NCBI GenBank assembly: GCA_951812665.1 | Contig: CATOST010000033.1 | Span: forward strand, 1-64,000 | DNA: 64,000 bases | Direction: 5' to 3' | Source: an uncultured Acidobacteriota bacterium | GTDB taxonomy: Bacteria; Acidobacteriota; UBA6911; RPQK01; JAJDTT01 | Shown here: positions 1-10,400 of the stretch, one piece after another | How positions within the stretch are numbered: the first letter of the stretch is position 1 | Layout: each line of letters starts with the position of its first letter | Notes under the pieces: generated by a model | Databases searched by the model: none | What the model was told of the DNA's origin: nothing | What the model saw: only the letters and a program-made list of their open reading frames with translations | Position numbers and translations under genes: made by a program

Positions 1-2
1 GA

Positions 3-1049
3 ACGGGGCGGCCTCTTCGTGCCTCGATTCCGGGCAGTTCATATCGTCGCGGAGACAAGTCCAGTGGAATCCGGATGCACCAGATGGTCAATCAGACCGA
101 CTGGTATTTCGTAGCCGCCACTTTCGACTCGGAAACCGGCAAAGTCGTCCTCTACCAGAAGCCGGTCACCTCGTGGCCGTTGGAGGACACCCGCAGCCGG
201 ACCGAAGAGGAGACTTCGGCCCGCTCCATACGCAGCAGCCGGGCCGACCTCCTGCTGGCAGGCTACCGAACGGAAGACTCGGTCGAAGGCGTGTTCAACG
301 GCAAGCTGGAGAGCCCAAAAATCTTTGACCGCGCCCTGAGCCGCCCTGAGATCGAAGCCCTCAAGGAGGGTCAGGAAGTAGCAAGACCGGTGGCCGCCTG
401 GGACTTCTCGGTCGGAATCTCCACCCGTGATGTAAGAGATACCTCCTCCAACCAACTGCACGGCAAGACAGTGCAGATGCCGACTCGCGCCGTGACCGGC
501 CACAACTGGACCGGGGCGGAAACGAACTTCAGACTGGCCCCTCGACAATATGGCGCCATTTATTTTCACGACGACGATCTGGACGACGCCGGGTGGGAGG
601 TTGATTTCGAGTTCAGGGTACCGGCCAATCTAAGAAGCGGTGTCTACGCCGCCCGGTTGCAGTCCGGTACTGCGGAAGACTACATCCCCTTTTATGGGGA
701 TTACGGCGCTGGCGGATTCGAGATCGACCGACTGGATCATCGGCTCGGCACCCCTCCTCACGCACTCCTGCTGGCTACCGCCTCAGGCTACTCCGATGTC
801 TATCAGCACGTCGTGGAGGAAGTCATGCAGGCGGACTCGATGCAATCCGGGTCCGTCAACCCGTGGGTCCGATCGGATATGGTGTACTTTGAGTATCCCA
901 ACGGGGGAGCTGTTTTCTCGGTCGGTTCAATTGCCTGGGATGCCAGCCTGTCTTACAACGAGTATGACAACAACGTCTCGCGCATCACGGAGAATGTCCT
1001 GAAAAAATTCGCCTCGGACGAATGGTCTCCTGAAGACAATTCGAATTGA
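3..1049 (+). CDS. N,N-dimethylformamidase large-subunit-like protein, 5'-truncated by window and internally deleted
   Basis: The reading frame is open from the left edge, so the gene begins outside the window. From the first visible Met (base 75) 324 residues can be read. Residues 1-100 look like a LamG/concanavalin-type domain (WYFVAATFD). Residues 105-206 match the segment that ends in the family's 'AEDYIPF' motif. Residues 207-324 match the extreme C-terminus (GTPPHALLLA, NGGAVFSVGSIAW, NNVSRITENVL). From memory of DmfA2-type proteins, about 250 residues of the iron-binding core should lie between YIPF and the GTPPHAL block. Here the two are fused in frame near base 693. The product is therefore unlikely to hydrolyse formamides. 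It could be a decayed gene, a pseudoenzyme or an assembly collapse. Family assignment is fairly sure; function is not. Confidence 0.7.
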   Translation, partial: TGRPLRASIPGSSYRRGDKSSGIRMHQMVNQTDWYFVAATFDSETGKVVLYQKPVTSWPLEDTRSRTEEETSARSIRSSRADLLLAGYRTEDSVEGVFNGKLESPKIFDRALSRPEIEALKEGQEVARPVAAWDFSVGISTRDVRDTSSNQLHGKTVQMPTRAVTGHNWTGAETNFRLAPRQYGAIYFHDDDLDDAGWEVDFEFRVPANLRSGVYAARLQSGTAEDYIPFYGDYGAGGFEIDRLDHRLGTPPHALLLATASGYSDVYQHVVEEVMQADSMQSGSVNPWVRSDMVYFEYPNGGAVFSVGSIAWDASLSYNEYDNNVSRITENVLKKFASDEWSPEDNSN

Positions 1050-1135
1050 TTCTGCAATCCCCTTACCAGCCCAGCCCAGAAAGAAACTAGAGTTACGTCT
1101 ATGCACCATGCGCAATACGGGGCTAACGGGCACGA

Positions 1136-2665
1136 CTAGTTCCCGAGCGCATTCTCACTCCGTCGAGACTTCAAGGCTTCGAGCATCTCAAGTAACTTGC
1201 CCACGACCTTGCGCTCGGCTTGGACTTCCAGATAGCTGTGCTCGCCCCGCCAGGTCTCGAAGCCGCCCAGCGGATGGTGTCTGGGTGGGGGAAGATAGCT
1301 TCTTCCGCCCGCCAGGGAAATCGTGAACGTCGACCCGAAAGGGCTCTTCTGCTTCAACTCCAGACCGGTCTCCGCAAAGACTTCATTGGGGATCGCGAGG
1401 ATCGCCAGATCACCCATTCGGACGACCTGCAACGGCCGCGTGAGCGTCTCGGGATATTGGCTCAACAGGGTCGTTTCCAATGCGAAGTACTGCTTCAGCG
1501 CCTGGTTCCTGTTGCCAGGGGAGATCTTGAGCGGATACTCGGTCTGGTCCACGATTCTCTGGGCCCGCTCGACTTCGCCTGGACTGGGAAGGCGGACCCC
1601 CAGTTCCAACTCGGCGTTGATCACGTCCAGCGATACCCAATCCTGGTACTCCAGGGTCTGATGAACTCGAAAGACCTCGGCGGCCACGACTGCGGCGATC
1701 CGATCCACCCAATGATACCGGTCCGCCTTGGGCAGGGTCCGCCGGAGATTTCTCCAGCCGACGTCTCCGCTCGTACCGTTGGAAAGTATTCCCACTAACG
1801 GCGGATCCTGACGCTGGACCTCCAACAGGCGCTCCATGTGATCGGCGAAGGCTCCGAAGTAGTCGGCGGAGACGTGGCCCGCCGGCACTCCCACGTAGTG
1901 CAGCGAATAGTTGGCGAGGAGAGCGATCGGTCGACCTTCCAGCGACTCGACCGCGACAAATGAAACGTCCGGGTCGACCGGACCGGCCGGTTCCAACAGG
2001 TCGGGACTGCCTGCCGGTGGGTGCATCACGACCTGATCGAATCCCCCCAGGGGATTGTGCACAATGGTTCCCGGCTTCATCTTCCATCTGCGATTGAAGA
2101 CGAACTCGGGGACCTGGCCCACACCCCAGCCGATCCGGGCCGGCGCCAGATGGTTGATGGCAAGCTGAACCCCGTCCGCGATCTTCACCTTGAGGAGCCG
2201 CAGGTAGTCCTGGTCCGGCTCCATCTGGTTGGCCTTGACCAGCGCCGGAGCCGAATGGGTGTGGGTCGCCGACATCAGCATGTGTTCGACGGGGATGCCG
2301 GTTCGCTGATGGGTCAGTTGCTTGATCTCGCGCCAGAGCTGCTGGGAAACAATCGTGTTGTCGACGACGACGATCGCCAAACGCGTCGCGCCGTCGTCCA
2401 GGACGAGGCAACGGGCATTCAATTCATCGTGAATGTGCTCCGCTCGCCGGTCATGGAGCGCACCGGCCAGGGAAATTCCCAGCCACGGCGTGATATTGCC
2501 GGTGGCGGCCCCAGCCTTGAACTGTCTGGCCCCCTGCGCAGCAAGGAGTTGGTCAGACTGAATCCAGCAGGAGACTGCCAGAGCCACGCCCGACAGGTAG
2601 AGAAATCGCCAGAGCGTTCTGAGACGCCCGTTTGCCGATGACTTCCCCGCTCCCGCAGCATTCAT
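1136..2665 (-). CDS. Neutral/alkaline ceramidase N-terminal-fold protein (paralogue A)
   Basis: 509 aa with an N-terminal hydrophobic segment (residues 20-43), so probably exported. The motif SATHTHSAP at 132-140 and the later NYSLHYVG segment match the zinc-binding histidines of the neutral ceramidase fold. Canonical ceramidases carry a catalytic Ser in a GDVSPN motif. Here the equivalent appears to be SGDVGWRN, with Gly in place of Ser, so ceramide hydrolysis is doubtful. Such divergent members are common in Planctomycetes and Acidobacteriota and have no established substrate. The start is supported by GGGAG seven bases upstream of the ATG. It follows a paralogue on the same strand, separated by a MITE-like repeat. 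Confidence 0.85.
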   Translation of the reverse strand: MNAAGAGKSSANGRLRTLWRFLYLSGVALAVSCWIQSDQLLAAQGARQFKAGAATGNITPWLGISLAGALHDRRAEHIHDELNARCLVLDDGATRLAIVVVDNTIVSQQLWREIKQLTHQRTGIPVEHMLMSATHTHSAPALVKANQMEPDQDYLRLLKVKIADGVQLAINHLAPARIGWGVGQVPEFVFNRRWKMKPGTIVHNPLGGFDQVVMHPPAGSPDLLEPAGPVDPDVSFVAVESLEGRPIALLANYSLHYVGVPAGHVSADYFGAFADHMERLLEVQRQDPPLVGILSNGTSGDVGWRNLRRTLPKADRYHWVDRIAAVVAAEVFRVHQTLEYQDWVSLDVINAELELGVRLPSPGEVERAQRIVDQTEYPLKISPGNRNQALKQYFALETTLLSQYPETLTRPLQVVRMGDLAILAIPNEVFAETGLELKQKSPFGSTFTISLAGGRSYLPPPRHHPLGGFETWRGEHSYLEVQAERKVVGKLLEMLEALKSRRSENALGN

Positions 2666-2715
2666 AATCCGTCTCCCAACCCGACAAATGATCCGCTGAA
2701 CACAGGGCGGCGGAG

Positions 2716-2884
2716 CCTAGGAGGCTGCGCCGTAGAAATGATCGTAGCGAGAAAGTGGGGAATCGAGGCCAGATTTTCTCGATTTTGAGGTGCATAGTCG
2801 TTCTATTCGCCGAGAAATCGAGGAAATCTGGACCGATTCTACCGCTTTCGCAGTAGATTGATTTCTGCGGCGCAGGTTCCTAGG
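2716..2884. repeat. MITE-like long imperfect inverted repeat
   Basis: A 169-bp element bounded by CCTAGG at both ends. The outer 24 bases of the left end, starting CCTAGGAGGCTGCGCC, match the reverse complement of the right end, starting CCTAGGAACCTGCGCC, at 21 of 24 positions. The similarity continues inward with scattered mismatches and one-base gaps for roughly 80 bases per arm, for example CCAGATTTTCTCGATTT against CCAGATTTCCTCGATTT. The whole element could fold into one long hairpin. It carries no coding sequence and lies between two tandem minus-strand genes. It is most likely a non-autonomous mobile element; a target-site duplication cannot be separated from the palindromic CCTAGG ends. 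Confidence 0.7.
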
Positions 2885-2903
2885 ACCAACAGTGTCGCGA
2901 CCT

Positions 2904-4289
2904 CTATCGTTGCGGTTCCTTCACCTGCCCTACGAGTTGGTGAATCTTGCGTACCACGATCTCTTCGATCTCAGGGGCAAAGGGCCCGGGCAGCCCGACC
3001 AGCAACATCGATCGTTCCGGCTCGTATCCACCTTCCTGCAACACCCGCCGCGAGGGAATATAGGTCGTAATGTCATTCGAGTAGCCGACGACCCACACGT
3101 CTCGATCGCGGGCGGCCAGTTCCTTTCTCAACCGCACCGCGTAGTCGGCGACCACTTCACCGCCCAGGGCGATCAGGGTGAGAGAAGACCCCAACCGAAT
3201 CGCTTGGAGCGGCAACCGGTGGTGGCTCACGAGCTTGCCGTCCCGCTCCAAACGAAACAGCGAGTACTCGGCATGCCGACGGACGTAGTCTTTTTCCGCA
3301 GAAAGTCTCTTCTGAAGGAAATCACGCGTCGGAGCTGGACCGAACGGAACCGGGACGATGGCCAGCGCGCTGTCCAGGTTTCCGCCAACCGGCCGGCCGC
3401 CGTCCGACATGGCCTTGGAAACCGCGGCCGCCAGCGCTCCTCCATGCCGGCGAGCCAAATCGAGGCTGCCTCGTTCACCGGGTTGGGCATCTCCTCCACA
3501 ACCCTGCATGAACAGAGCCACCGCCCCCGAATGAGCCGCTTCCAGATCACTTTGCGCAAAGCCCGGATAGTCGCCACTGATTAGGTGAAAATCGCCTCGA
3601 AGGGTGGTGGGATGGCAGGCGTAGCTGAAGAGAATCGCTTTGACGCCCCCATCCTTGCGGGAGACTCGAAGCACCGGGACGCCGTGGTCCACCAGACCCT
3701 CGGGATTGGGGGCCAGCTTGACGCCTTCCGGTGTGGGCAGACGGCGATTCATCGCGAATTTCGCCTCACCCCGGTGAAAGGAGAAGCGGGCCGGCGCCAG
3801 GTCCGCCAGGGCTCCACTCACCACCCGCGCCATCCGTTCCTGCACCGTCCGCGTGTAACGACGCAACCCGGCAAGCTGTTCCTCGTCGAGAACGTACATC
3901 ATCTCCAGCGGACGCCGAACATGCTCGACCAGAGGTCCCGTATGGGTGTGAGAGGCGTTGAACAACAACTGCCGGCGCTGGAGTGCGTGGCGCCTTTCGA
4001 TTCGCGCTGCCACGGGTTCGATCATCTCCCCCTCGAACCCGGCCAGGTCGGAGGTCACGATCACGACCCGGTTCCCCGCCGGATCCTCTATCGCCAGAGC
4101 CCGGACATGGATCTCATGTGCGATGCCCTCAGAGAAACGGACTCCCACGTATCCCCACATGCAGACCGGCTCTTGCGGCGTAATCGAGACTCTGGCGACT
4201 CCTGCCTTCCAATCCGCCGCCCGGAGCGCCGACGGGGCGTTCAGCGCACCCAGCGCGAAGCACAGAACCACAAGGACCGTCCTGAACAT
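2904..4289 (-). CDS. Neutral/alkaline ceramidase N-terminal-fold protein (paralogue B)
   Basis: 461 aa from the ATG at 4289. The frame extends 21 codons further upstream, but this Met begins a clean signal peptide (MFRTVLVVLCFALGAL, likely cut after ALRA) and GGAGG lies 12 bases upstream. FNASHTHTG at about residues 111-118 is the zinc-site motif of the neutral ceramidase fold. FSYACHPTTL may supply the next histidine. The region where ceramidases carry the nucleophile reads CGGDAQPG, with no serine, as in the neighbouring paralogue. Predicted secreted or periplasmic amidase-like protein of unknown substrate. It is transcribed toward paralogue A, with the MITE-like repeat between them. Confidence 0.85.
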   Translation of the reverse strand: MFRTVLVVLCFALGALNAPSALRAADWKAGVARVSITPQEPVCMWGYVGVRFSEGIAHEIHVRALAIEDPAGNRVVIVTSDLAGFEGEMIEPVAARIERRHALQRRQLLFNASHTHTGPLVEHVRRPLEMMYVLDEEQLAGLRRYTRTVQERMARVVSGALADLAPARFSFHRGEAKFAMNRRLPTPEGVKLAPNPEGLVDHGVPVLRVSRKDGGVKAILFSYACHPTTLRGDFHLISGDYPGFAQSDLEAAHSGAVALFMQGCGGDAQPGERGSLDLARRHGGALAAAVSKAMSDGGRPVGGNLDSALAIVPVPFGPAPTRDFLQKRLSAEKDYVRRHAEYSLFRLERDGKLVSHHRLPLQAIRLGSSLTLIALGGEVVADYAVRLRKELAARDRDVWVVGYSNDITTYIPSRRVLQEGGYEPERSMLLVGLPGPFAPEIEEIVVRKIHQLVGQVKEPQR

Positions 4290-4419
4290 GAGCCTCACGT
4301 TCCTCCAACCTTCCTTCGGGATGCCTCTCGACTCCGGAACGTCTGCTCCCACCGGTCAACGGCGTCAACAGAACGCGGCGAGGCGCATTTTCCCTCCCGG
4401 TTCGCGGGATTCGATCTCG

Positions 4420-4448
4420 TTGACCGAAGAGGAGACAATCGCTATTCT
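4420..4448 (+). promoter_or_regulatory. Candidate sigma-70-type promoter for the GWxTD gene
   Basis: TTGACC (4420-4425), a 17-base spacer and TATTCT (4443-4448) lie in the divergent gap upstream of the ATG at 4469. Transcription would start about 13 bases before the ATG. No Shine-Dalgarno sequence is visible there, so the mRNA leader would be very short. Confidence 0.4.
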
Positions 4449-4468
4449 GACCGCGATTCAACCATCCT

Positions 4469-6052
4469 ATGTCAACCTTGGCACTCATCACCATTCTGCT
4501 TCTGTCCCATGGACTTGTATGTGCCCAGGACGTGCGGGATGAAGAAGTCGACGACTACTTCAAGAAATGGCTCCGCGAAGACGCCGTGTACATTATTTCT
4601 CCTGAAGAAACGTCCGTCTTCGAAAAGCTCTCCGCCCCGGAAGAGAAGGAGCGTTTTATCGAACAATTCTGGTTTCGACGCGATCCCGATCCTGGAAACG
4701 CGTTTAACGAGTTCAAGGAGGAACACTACCGGCGCATCGCCTATGCGAATGAACATTACAAGGCGGGCAAGGCGGGCTGGACCACGGACCGCGGCCGCAT
4801 CTATATCATTCATGGACCTCCCGCCAACATCATGATGCGGCCCATGGGGGGTCTGCATAAACGAACCTTGCAGGAAGGCGGTGGCGCCACGACGACCTTT
4901 CCTCACGAAGTCTGGAGTTACCGCTACATCGAGGGTATTGGAAACGACGTCGAGTTCGAGTTCGTGGACTCGAACCTGAGCGGCAACTACCGTTTGGCGC
5001 TCACGCCGGACGAGAAAGACGCCCTGTTGCATACGGGTTTGGGTGCAACTCTCGAAGAGAGCCTCGGCATGAAGACCCGGGCGGACCGGATCCGGGAGCA
5101 GACCATGCTGCGGCCGTTGGAAGACCGGACTCTTGGTGCCCAAAAAAGCCCCATAGAACGCCTGCAAAATTACTTCCAGGCTTTCAGGAACCCCGCAATC
5201 ACCTACCACGACCTGCAGAGGATCGTCGAAACCCGAGTCACCTACGAGGAGCTCCCGCTGGGTACTCGAGCCGATTATTTTTGGGTCGCTGGAGAGAGGT
5301 TCATGGCGACGGTGACGCTCCAGTTGGCCAACCGGGAGCTGACCTACAAGCAAGACGGCGCCAGGAACGGGGCGCGCGTTGACGTGTATGGGGCGGTCCA
5401 GGACCTTTCCGGAAAGACGGCCTACGAGTTCGAACAGACTCTTTTTGTCAACACCCCCTCGGAAATCGCAATGGAGAAGGGACATACGCTCTACCAGCAT
5501 GCCATCCCCCTGGAGCCGGGACGGTACAAACTGGATTGGGTGGTTCGCGACCTTCATTCCGGAAAACTGGGCACGTCCGCACACGCTCTAGTCCTGCCAA
5601 GGCGTGGAAAGGACGAGTTTTTCACCAGCTCTCTCATCCTGGCAGACCGCATCCGTGGCGGCTCAGGCGATCCCCTCGAGCCCTTCAACACGCTTTCGGG
5701 CCTGAAGGTTTATCCCAACGTCGAAAAGAACACCTTCGCCCTCGGCGAAAAAATCGGCTTCTATTTCGAAATCTACAACGCTGCCCTGGACTCGGCTTCA
5801 GGCAACCCGGCTCTGCAGGCCGTCCTGCGCATCCGGGGGGGCGAGGATCAGGTCGTGGAAGAGCGGCGGCTGGAGGGGTGGGCTCTGAACTACGCCAATG
5901 AGCGGGCCTATGGTTCAACCATCCTGCGCCTCGATTCCATGGCGCCCGGACCCTACCTGGCCGAGGTTTCCGTTCAAGATTCAATTTCCGGACAGAACAA
6001 GACGCTCAGTTCCCGCTTCCGACTGGTTTCGTCGAAAGCCGACGGCGAATGA
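4469..6052 (+). CDS. GWxTD domain-containing exported protein (paralogue 1)
   Basis: 527 aa with an N-terminal signal peptide (MSTLALITILLLSHGLVCAQ). The diagnostic motif GWTTDRGRIYI sits at residues 103-113, followed by IHGPP. Upstream is the family's conserved FIEQFWFRRDPDP stretch. The C-terminal half looks like beta-rich domains of unknown role. GWxTD proteins are typical of Acidobacteriota and have no defined biochemical function. The ATG has no clear ribosome-binding site. Its stop overlaps the start of the next gene as ATGA, so the GWxTD and TPR genes are probably co-translated. A paralogue lies on the minus strand at 14671-16278. Confidence 0.85.
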   Translation: MSTLALITILLLSHGLVCAQDVRDEEVDDYFKKWLREDAVYIISPEETSVFEKLSAPEEKERFIEQFWFRRDPDPGNAFNEFKEEHYRRIAYANEHYKAGKAGWTTDRGRIYIIHGPPANIMMRPMGGLHKRTLQEGGGATTTFPHEVWSYRYIEGIGNDVEFEFVDSNLSGNYRLALTPDEKDALLHTGLGATLEESLGMKTRADRIREQTMLRPLEDRTLGAQKSPIERLQNYFQAFRNPAITYHDLQRIVETRVTYEELPLGTRADYFWVAGERFMATVTLQLANRELTYKQDGARNGARVDVYGAVQDLSGKTAYEFEQTLFVNTPSEIAMEKGHTLYQHAIPLEPGRYKLDWVVRDLHSGKLGTSAHALVLPRRGKDEFFTSSLILADRIRGGSGDPLEPFNTLSGLKVYPNVEKNTFALGEKIGFYFEIYNAALDSASGNPALQAVLRIRGGEDQVVEERRLEGWALNYANERAYGSTILRLDSMAPGPYLAEVSVQDSISGQNKTLSSRFRLVSSKADGE

Positions 6053-7275
6053 TGGTCGAGGAGTGGCCATTGACTCCATCAGGAGCACGGTCATCGCGCC
6101 CTCAGGGGAGAGTTTCGACCTTCGAGACAACTCCCGTGGGGCACCCATGCCCCTGCATTTGGGCGGTGGTTGCGATGTTCGGTCTGAGTTCCGTTCTCTG
6201 GGCCCAGACGGTAGATCTTGAGCAGGTGCAAGCCCTCGCCAGCTCCGGCGACCTGGCACAGGCACGACTCCTTCTTACCAGGGCCGTGGAAGCAGATCCG
6301 CTATCGACGCGCCTCTGGGCCATGCTCGGGAGCGTGTGTGCAAGGCTCGAAGATTGGCCCGCCGCCCGGGACGCCTACGATCAGGCTTTGCTACAGACAC
6401 CGGACGACCCCAGACTTCTGGCCGGACTGGGTTATGTCCTGGCTCGTCAGGGTCGACTCAAGAAAGCAACGACGACGCTCCAAAAGAGTTTGAGCCTTGA
6501 CCCGGAGAACGCGTCGATTCGTTTCCTGCTGGGCCGGGTGCAGTTCGAGGCACAGCAATTCGAAGCGGCCGTGTCCAACTTCGAGCAGGCGATTCTCAGG
6601 GAGCCGGGCAACGAGACGTTTTATCTGGACTACGCCCGGATTCTGGCGCGAGGTCAAGCCTATTCCGGGGCGGAGAAGATCCTGGAGTACGGCCTTCTGC
6701 AACTGCCTCGTTCGGTCGCGATCCGCTTCGAACTGGCGGTCTGCTACCAGAAGCAGTTGAAGAGCCGGAAGGCGCAGCAGGCGTTTCGGCGCGTGATCGA
6801 GTTGGACCCGGCCTTTCCTCGAATCCACGCCGCCCTGGCCAGTTCGCTGCTGGAGAGCGGGCAGTTGGAGGAGGCGGAGCCCGTACTGAAAGACGCACTC
6901 AAGATCGATGGCAGCGATTTCGACGCACTCTACCTCTACGCGGTGTTGCTGACCCGGCTGGGACGACCACGGGAAGCTGTTACGCAATTCAGGAAATGTC
7001 TTGAGTTGAGAGCCGATGACGCTCGAGTCCACTACCAGTTGGGTAAAACGCTATCTGAATCCGGGGAGATTGCGGCTGCGGAATCCGAGTTGAATACCGC
7101 GGTCCGCCTATCCCCGGAGTTCAAGGAAGCCCATCTGGAGTTGGGTCGCCTCCACTCCAAACAGGGCCGCACGCAAGAGGCCAGGCAGGCCTTTGGAAGG
7201 TTCGAAGAACTCCGTCAGAAACAGGAACGGGAGGACAAGGAACAGCCCAGCCGAGTCCTGATCGTCGAAGACTGA
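6049..7275 (+). CDS. Tetratricopeptide repeat protein
   Basis: 408 aa, most of it TPR units of about 34 residues from residue 55 to 395, giving about ten helical hairpins for protein-protein contacts. Residues 34-53 are hydrophobic and end in WAQ, so the protein is probably exported or membrane-anchored. That places about 33 residues before the signal segment. Internal starts such as the Met at 6175 (MFGLSSVLWAQ) would give a more usual signal peptide. The ATGA overlap with the upstream GWxTD gene supports the 6049 start. The C-terminus is charged and ends in VLIVED. Likely a periplasmic scaffold acting with the GWxTD protein; no catalytic domain is visible. Confidence 0.85.
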   Translation: MMVEEWPLTPSGARSSRPQGRVSTFETTPVGHPCPCIWAVVAMFGLSSVLWAQTVDLEQVQALASSGDLAQARLLLTRAVEADPLSTRLWAMLGSVCARLEDWPAARDAYDQALLQTPDDPRLLAGLGYVLARQGRLKKATTTLQKSLSLDPENASIRFLLGRVQFEAQQFEAAVSNFEQAILREPGNETFYLDYARILARGQAYSGAEKILEYGLLQLPRSVAIRFELAVCYQKQLKSRKAQQAFRRVIELDPAFPRIHAALASSLLESGQLEEAEPVLKDALKIDGSDFDALYLYAVLLTRLGRPREAVTQFRKCLELRADDARVHYQLGKTLSESGEIAAAESELNTAVRLSPEFKEAHLELGRLHSKQGRTQEARQAFGRFEELRQKQEREDKEQPSRVLIVED

Positions 7276-7470
7276 ACACCAACTGGATTCGTAGCTGTGC
7301 TCCCGTTCGAGGCTCGATAGCGGATGATCTATTCCGTTCATTCGTGATATCTCCCCCGGTTTGACCTATCCTCTTATTGGATTCAAACTCGACCGCAACT
7401 TTTTGTTCAAGCAGGAAGCCACCGTTTCCTACCTGAATAACACCACGTCCGACCAAGGGAGAATGGCCGA

Positions 7471-10400
7471 ATGATCTCTCAACGAAGCCTCAACGCTATT
7501 TTTATTGGCCTCATAGGGCTCTTTCTATTTCCGGCTGCGGCCCTTGCCCAAGAGGCGCAAGGAGTGATTGTCGGGATTGTGCAGGACAAGACGGGAGCCG
7601 TCGTACCTGGTGTCGAGGTGACGGTTACGGACGTCGGTCAGGCGCGGTCGCGGATCGCGATCACGGGGGATGCCGGCAACTACCGGGTCAGCAATCTCGA
7701 CCCCGGGGAATACGAAATCAGAGCCTCACTGGTCGGTTTCGAAACCACGATCCTGACCGGGATCGTACTGCAGGTCGGTCAGATCGCCCGGATTCCGATC
7801 ACACTGTCGGTGGGAGAGGTCACCCAGGAACTGACGGTCGAAAGCGTGGCTCCCATCATCCAGACCGACCATGCAACGGTGGGCGAAGTCATCGACACGA
7901 CCAAGGTGACGGAACTGCCTCTGAACGGCCGGGATTTTTACCAGTTGGCGACCCTGACGCCTGGAGTAGTGGCGAATACTCAAGACCAGGTGGGCGTCTT
8001 TGCCCACACCGGGACCAGTATCTCGGCCAACGGTATCGGCCCGCAGTCGACCAATGTCATGGTCGATGGAATTCAAAACGTCGAGTTCGGCGCCGGCCGG
8101 CTGGCTTTCACCCCCAGCATCGACCTGATTCAGGAGTTCCAGATCGTCACCAACGTCTACGACGCCGAGTTCGGCGGAACCCCGGCCGCCCAGATCAACA
8201 TGGCGACCAAGCGCGGATCTCTCGACTATCACGGCTCCATTTTCTACTTTCGCCGCAGTGACGCCCTCGATGCGCGCAACTTTTTTGAAACCGGAGCCCT
8301 CCCTCCCTTTGAGCGTGAACAGTTCGGAGGCTCCTTCGGCGGGCATGTTCCCGGATCGGAAAAGGACTTCTTCTTTTTCGTGTACGAGGGGCAGCGGCAA
8401 GCCCGTGGTCTGACACTACGGGCCAGCGTGCCCCCGGTTGCGCTTCGGAATGGGGATTTCCGGGAGTTCGGGACGACCGTTTACGATCCGATGACCACGG
8501 ACCCGGACACCGGTGAGCGGCAGCCCTTCCCCAACAACGTCATCCCAACGAACAGAATCACTCCACAAGCCGCTTATATCTCCTCGCTGTGGCCGGAGCC
8601 GACCCTCCCCGGAACCGTGGCCAACTTTGTCGCCAACCCGGATCGGCTTCGCAACTTCGATCAATGGAGTATCCGCTACGATCGCGACCTGACCGATGCG
8701 GACAGCATCATGTTTCGTTTTACCCGGAACAAGAATTCCTATCTGGAGCCTCAGCCGAGGGGCTTCACGCTGCCGGTCAATGGATTCCGTCAGAACCAGA
8801 CGTTCGTCGGGCCGAACTGGAAGGGAGGCTGGACCCGCACCATCAGCCCGACCACGCTGAACAGCCTCAACATCGGTTACAGCAAGTTCGATCAGTGCCG
8901 CGACTCGGAGGCCACGGATCCTGAACTTTTCGGGTGCGGCGGGCCTCACGGTCCACTCACCGGACCGGAGTTCTTCCAGAATTCCGGCATTCAAGGGGTC
9001 TCGCCCGAAGCGCAGCGCGCCGACATCCCCAGGATCAGAGTCAGCGGCTGGAATGACATCGCGACTTCGACCTTTGCTCCCGTCGCCTCCAAGGAGCCTC
9101 ATTACCAGATCAACAACGTGTTCAGTAAGGTTGAGGGGAATCATTCCTGGAAGGCGGGAGTGGACGTCCTCGACAGCTTTTTTGAACTGAAATTCGAGGC
9201 CCGCACGCGCGGCCGGATCGATTTCGCGTCCCGGTTCACGACCGAGTCCGTGGGCTCCCCGGGAAACGAGTTCCATTCGTTCGCGGACTTTCTCCTGGGT
9301 CAGGTCAATTTCAGCAACTTGTTCGGAAACCCCTTGTTCCAGGAGATCGAACTGACCTGGTGGAGCTTTTTCATTCAAGACGACTGGAGCGTCCATCCCG
9401 ATGTGACGCTCAATCTCGGACTGCGGTATGAGATCTTTCAGCGCCCCGTGGAGAGGGGTAATCGTGTCGTGGCCTTCGACCTCGCGACCGAACAGTTCGT
9501 CTTCCCGGGTTCGGTGCCCAACCTGCCGGGCACCCCTCCCAATTCCGTGACCGCCGACAGCCTGGGTTATTCCCGCACCCTGCAGCATGACACGGACCTG
9601 AATGATTACGGCCCCCGATTGGGTTTCGCCTGGAGAATCGGTGGAGACAACAGCACCGTGTTGCGGGGTGGATTCGGTGTCTTCTACACCTGGTTCGTGG
9701 AAGACATGCAGGTGGGTCAGGGTTTCGGCCCACCCTTCGTGCCTCAGGCCAGCAACCGTAGCGACCCGGATCGCCCGGCCGCGACCTTCGAAGCCCCGTT
9801 CGCCGGCAGTGCGGCTGCCACGGTGAGACCCTCAGGAGTCGCGGTTAAAGACAACAACACCGGATATCTCTACCAGTACTCGCTGGGCCTGGATCGGGCC
9901 CTGACCCCCACGCTGGGTTTCGAGATCGGTATTGTCGGGAATGCCGCACGTAAGATGCTTCGCAGTCACAACTACAATCAGGCGATCCCGGGGGCCGCAC
10001 CCATTTCCGAACGGGTCCCCTATCCGCAGTATGGAGGCCTCACTGCCCGGCAAAGCTGGGCCAACGGCAGTTACAGTGCGCTCCAGATGAAGCTTCGCAA
10101 GGATTTTTCGGGTGGTCTGATGGGGCTGGTTTCCTATACCTGGGGAAGGGCGATCGGCCACGTGGTTCCAGGGGCGGCCTTCCGTCAACAGCCCAACCGT
10201 AATCACAACAATTGGAAAGCGGACTACGGACCGACGCAGTGGGATATCCCTCAGATCCTTTCCCTGTCCTGGGTCTGGGATCTCCCTGTCGGTCGCGGCA
10301 AACCGGTGGGGAAGGATCTGACGGGGGTCGCCAATGCCATCTTCGGTGGGTGGAAATTCGGCGGCATCGCCAATTTCCAGGCCGGGAACAAGTTTACGGT

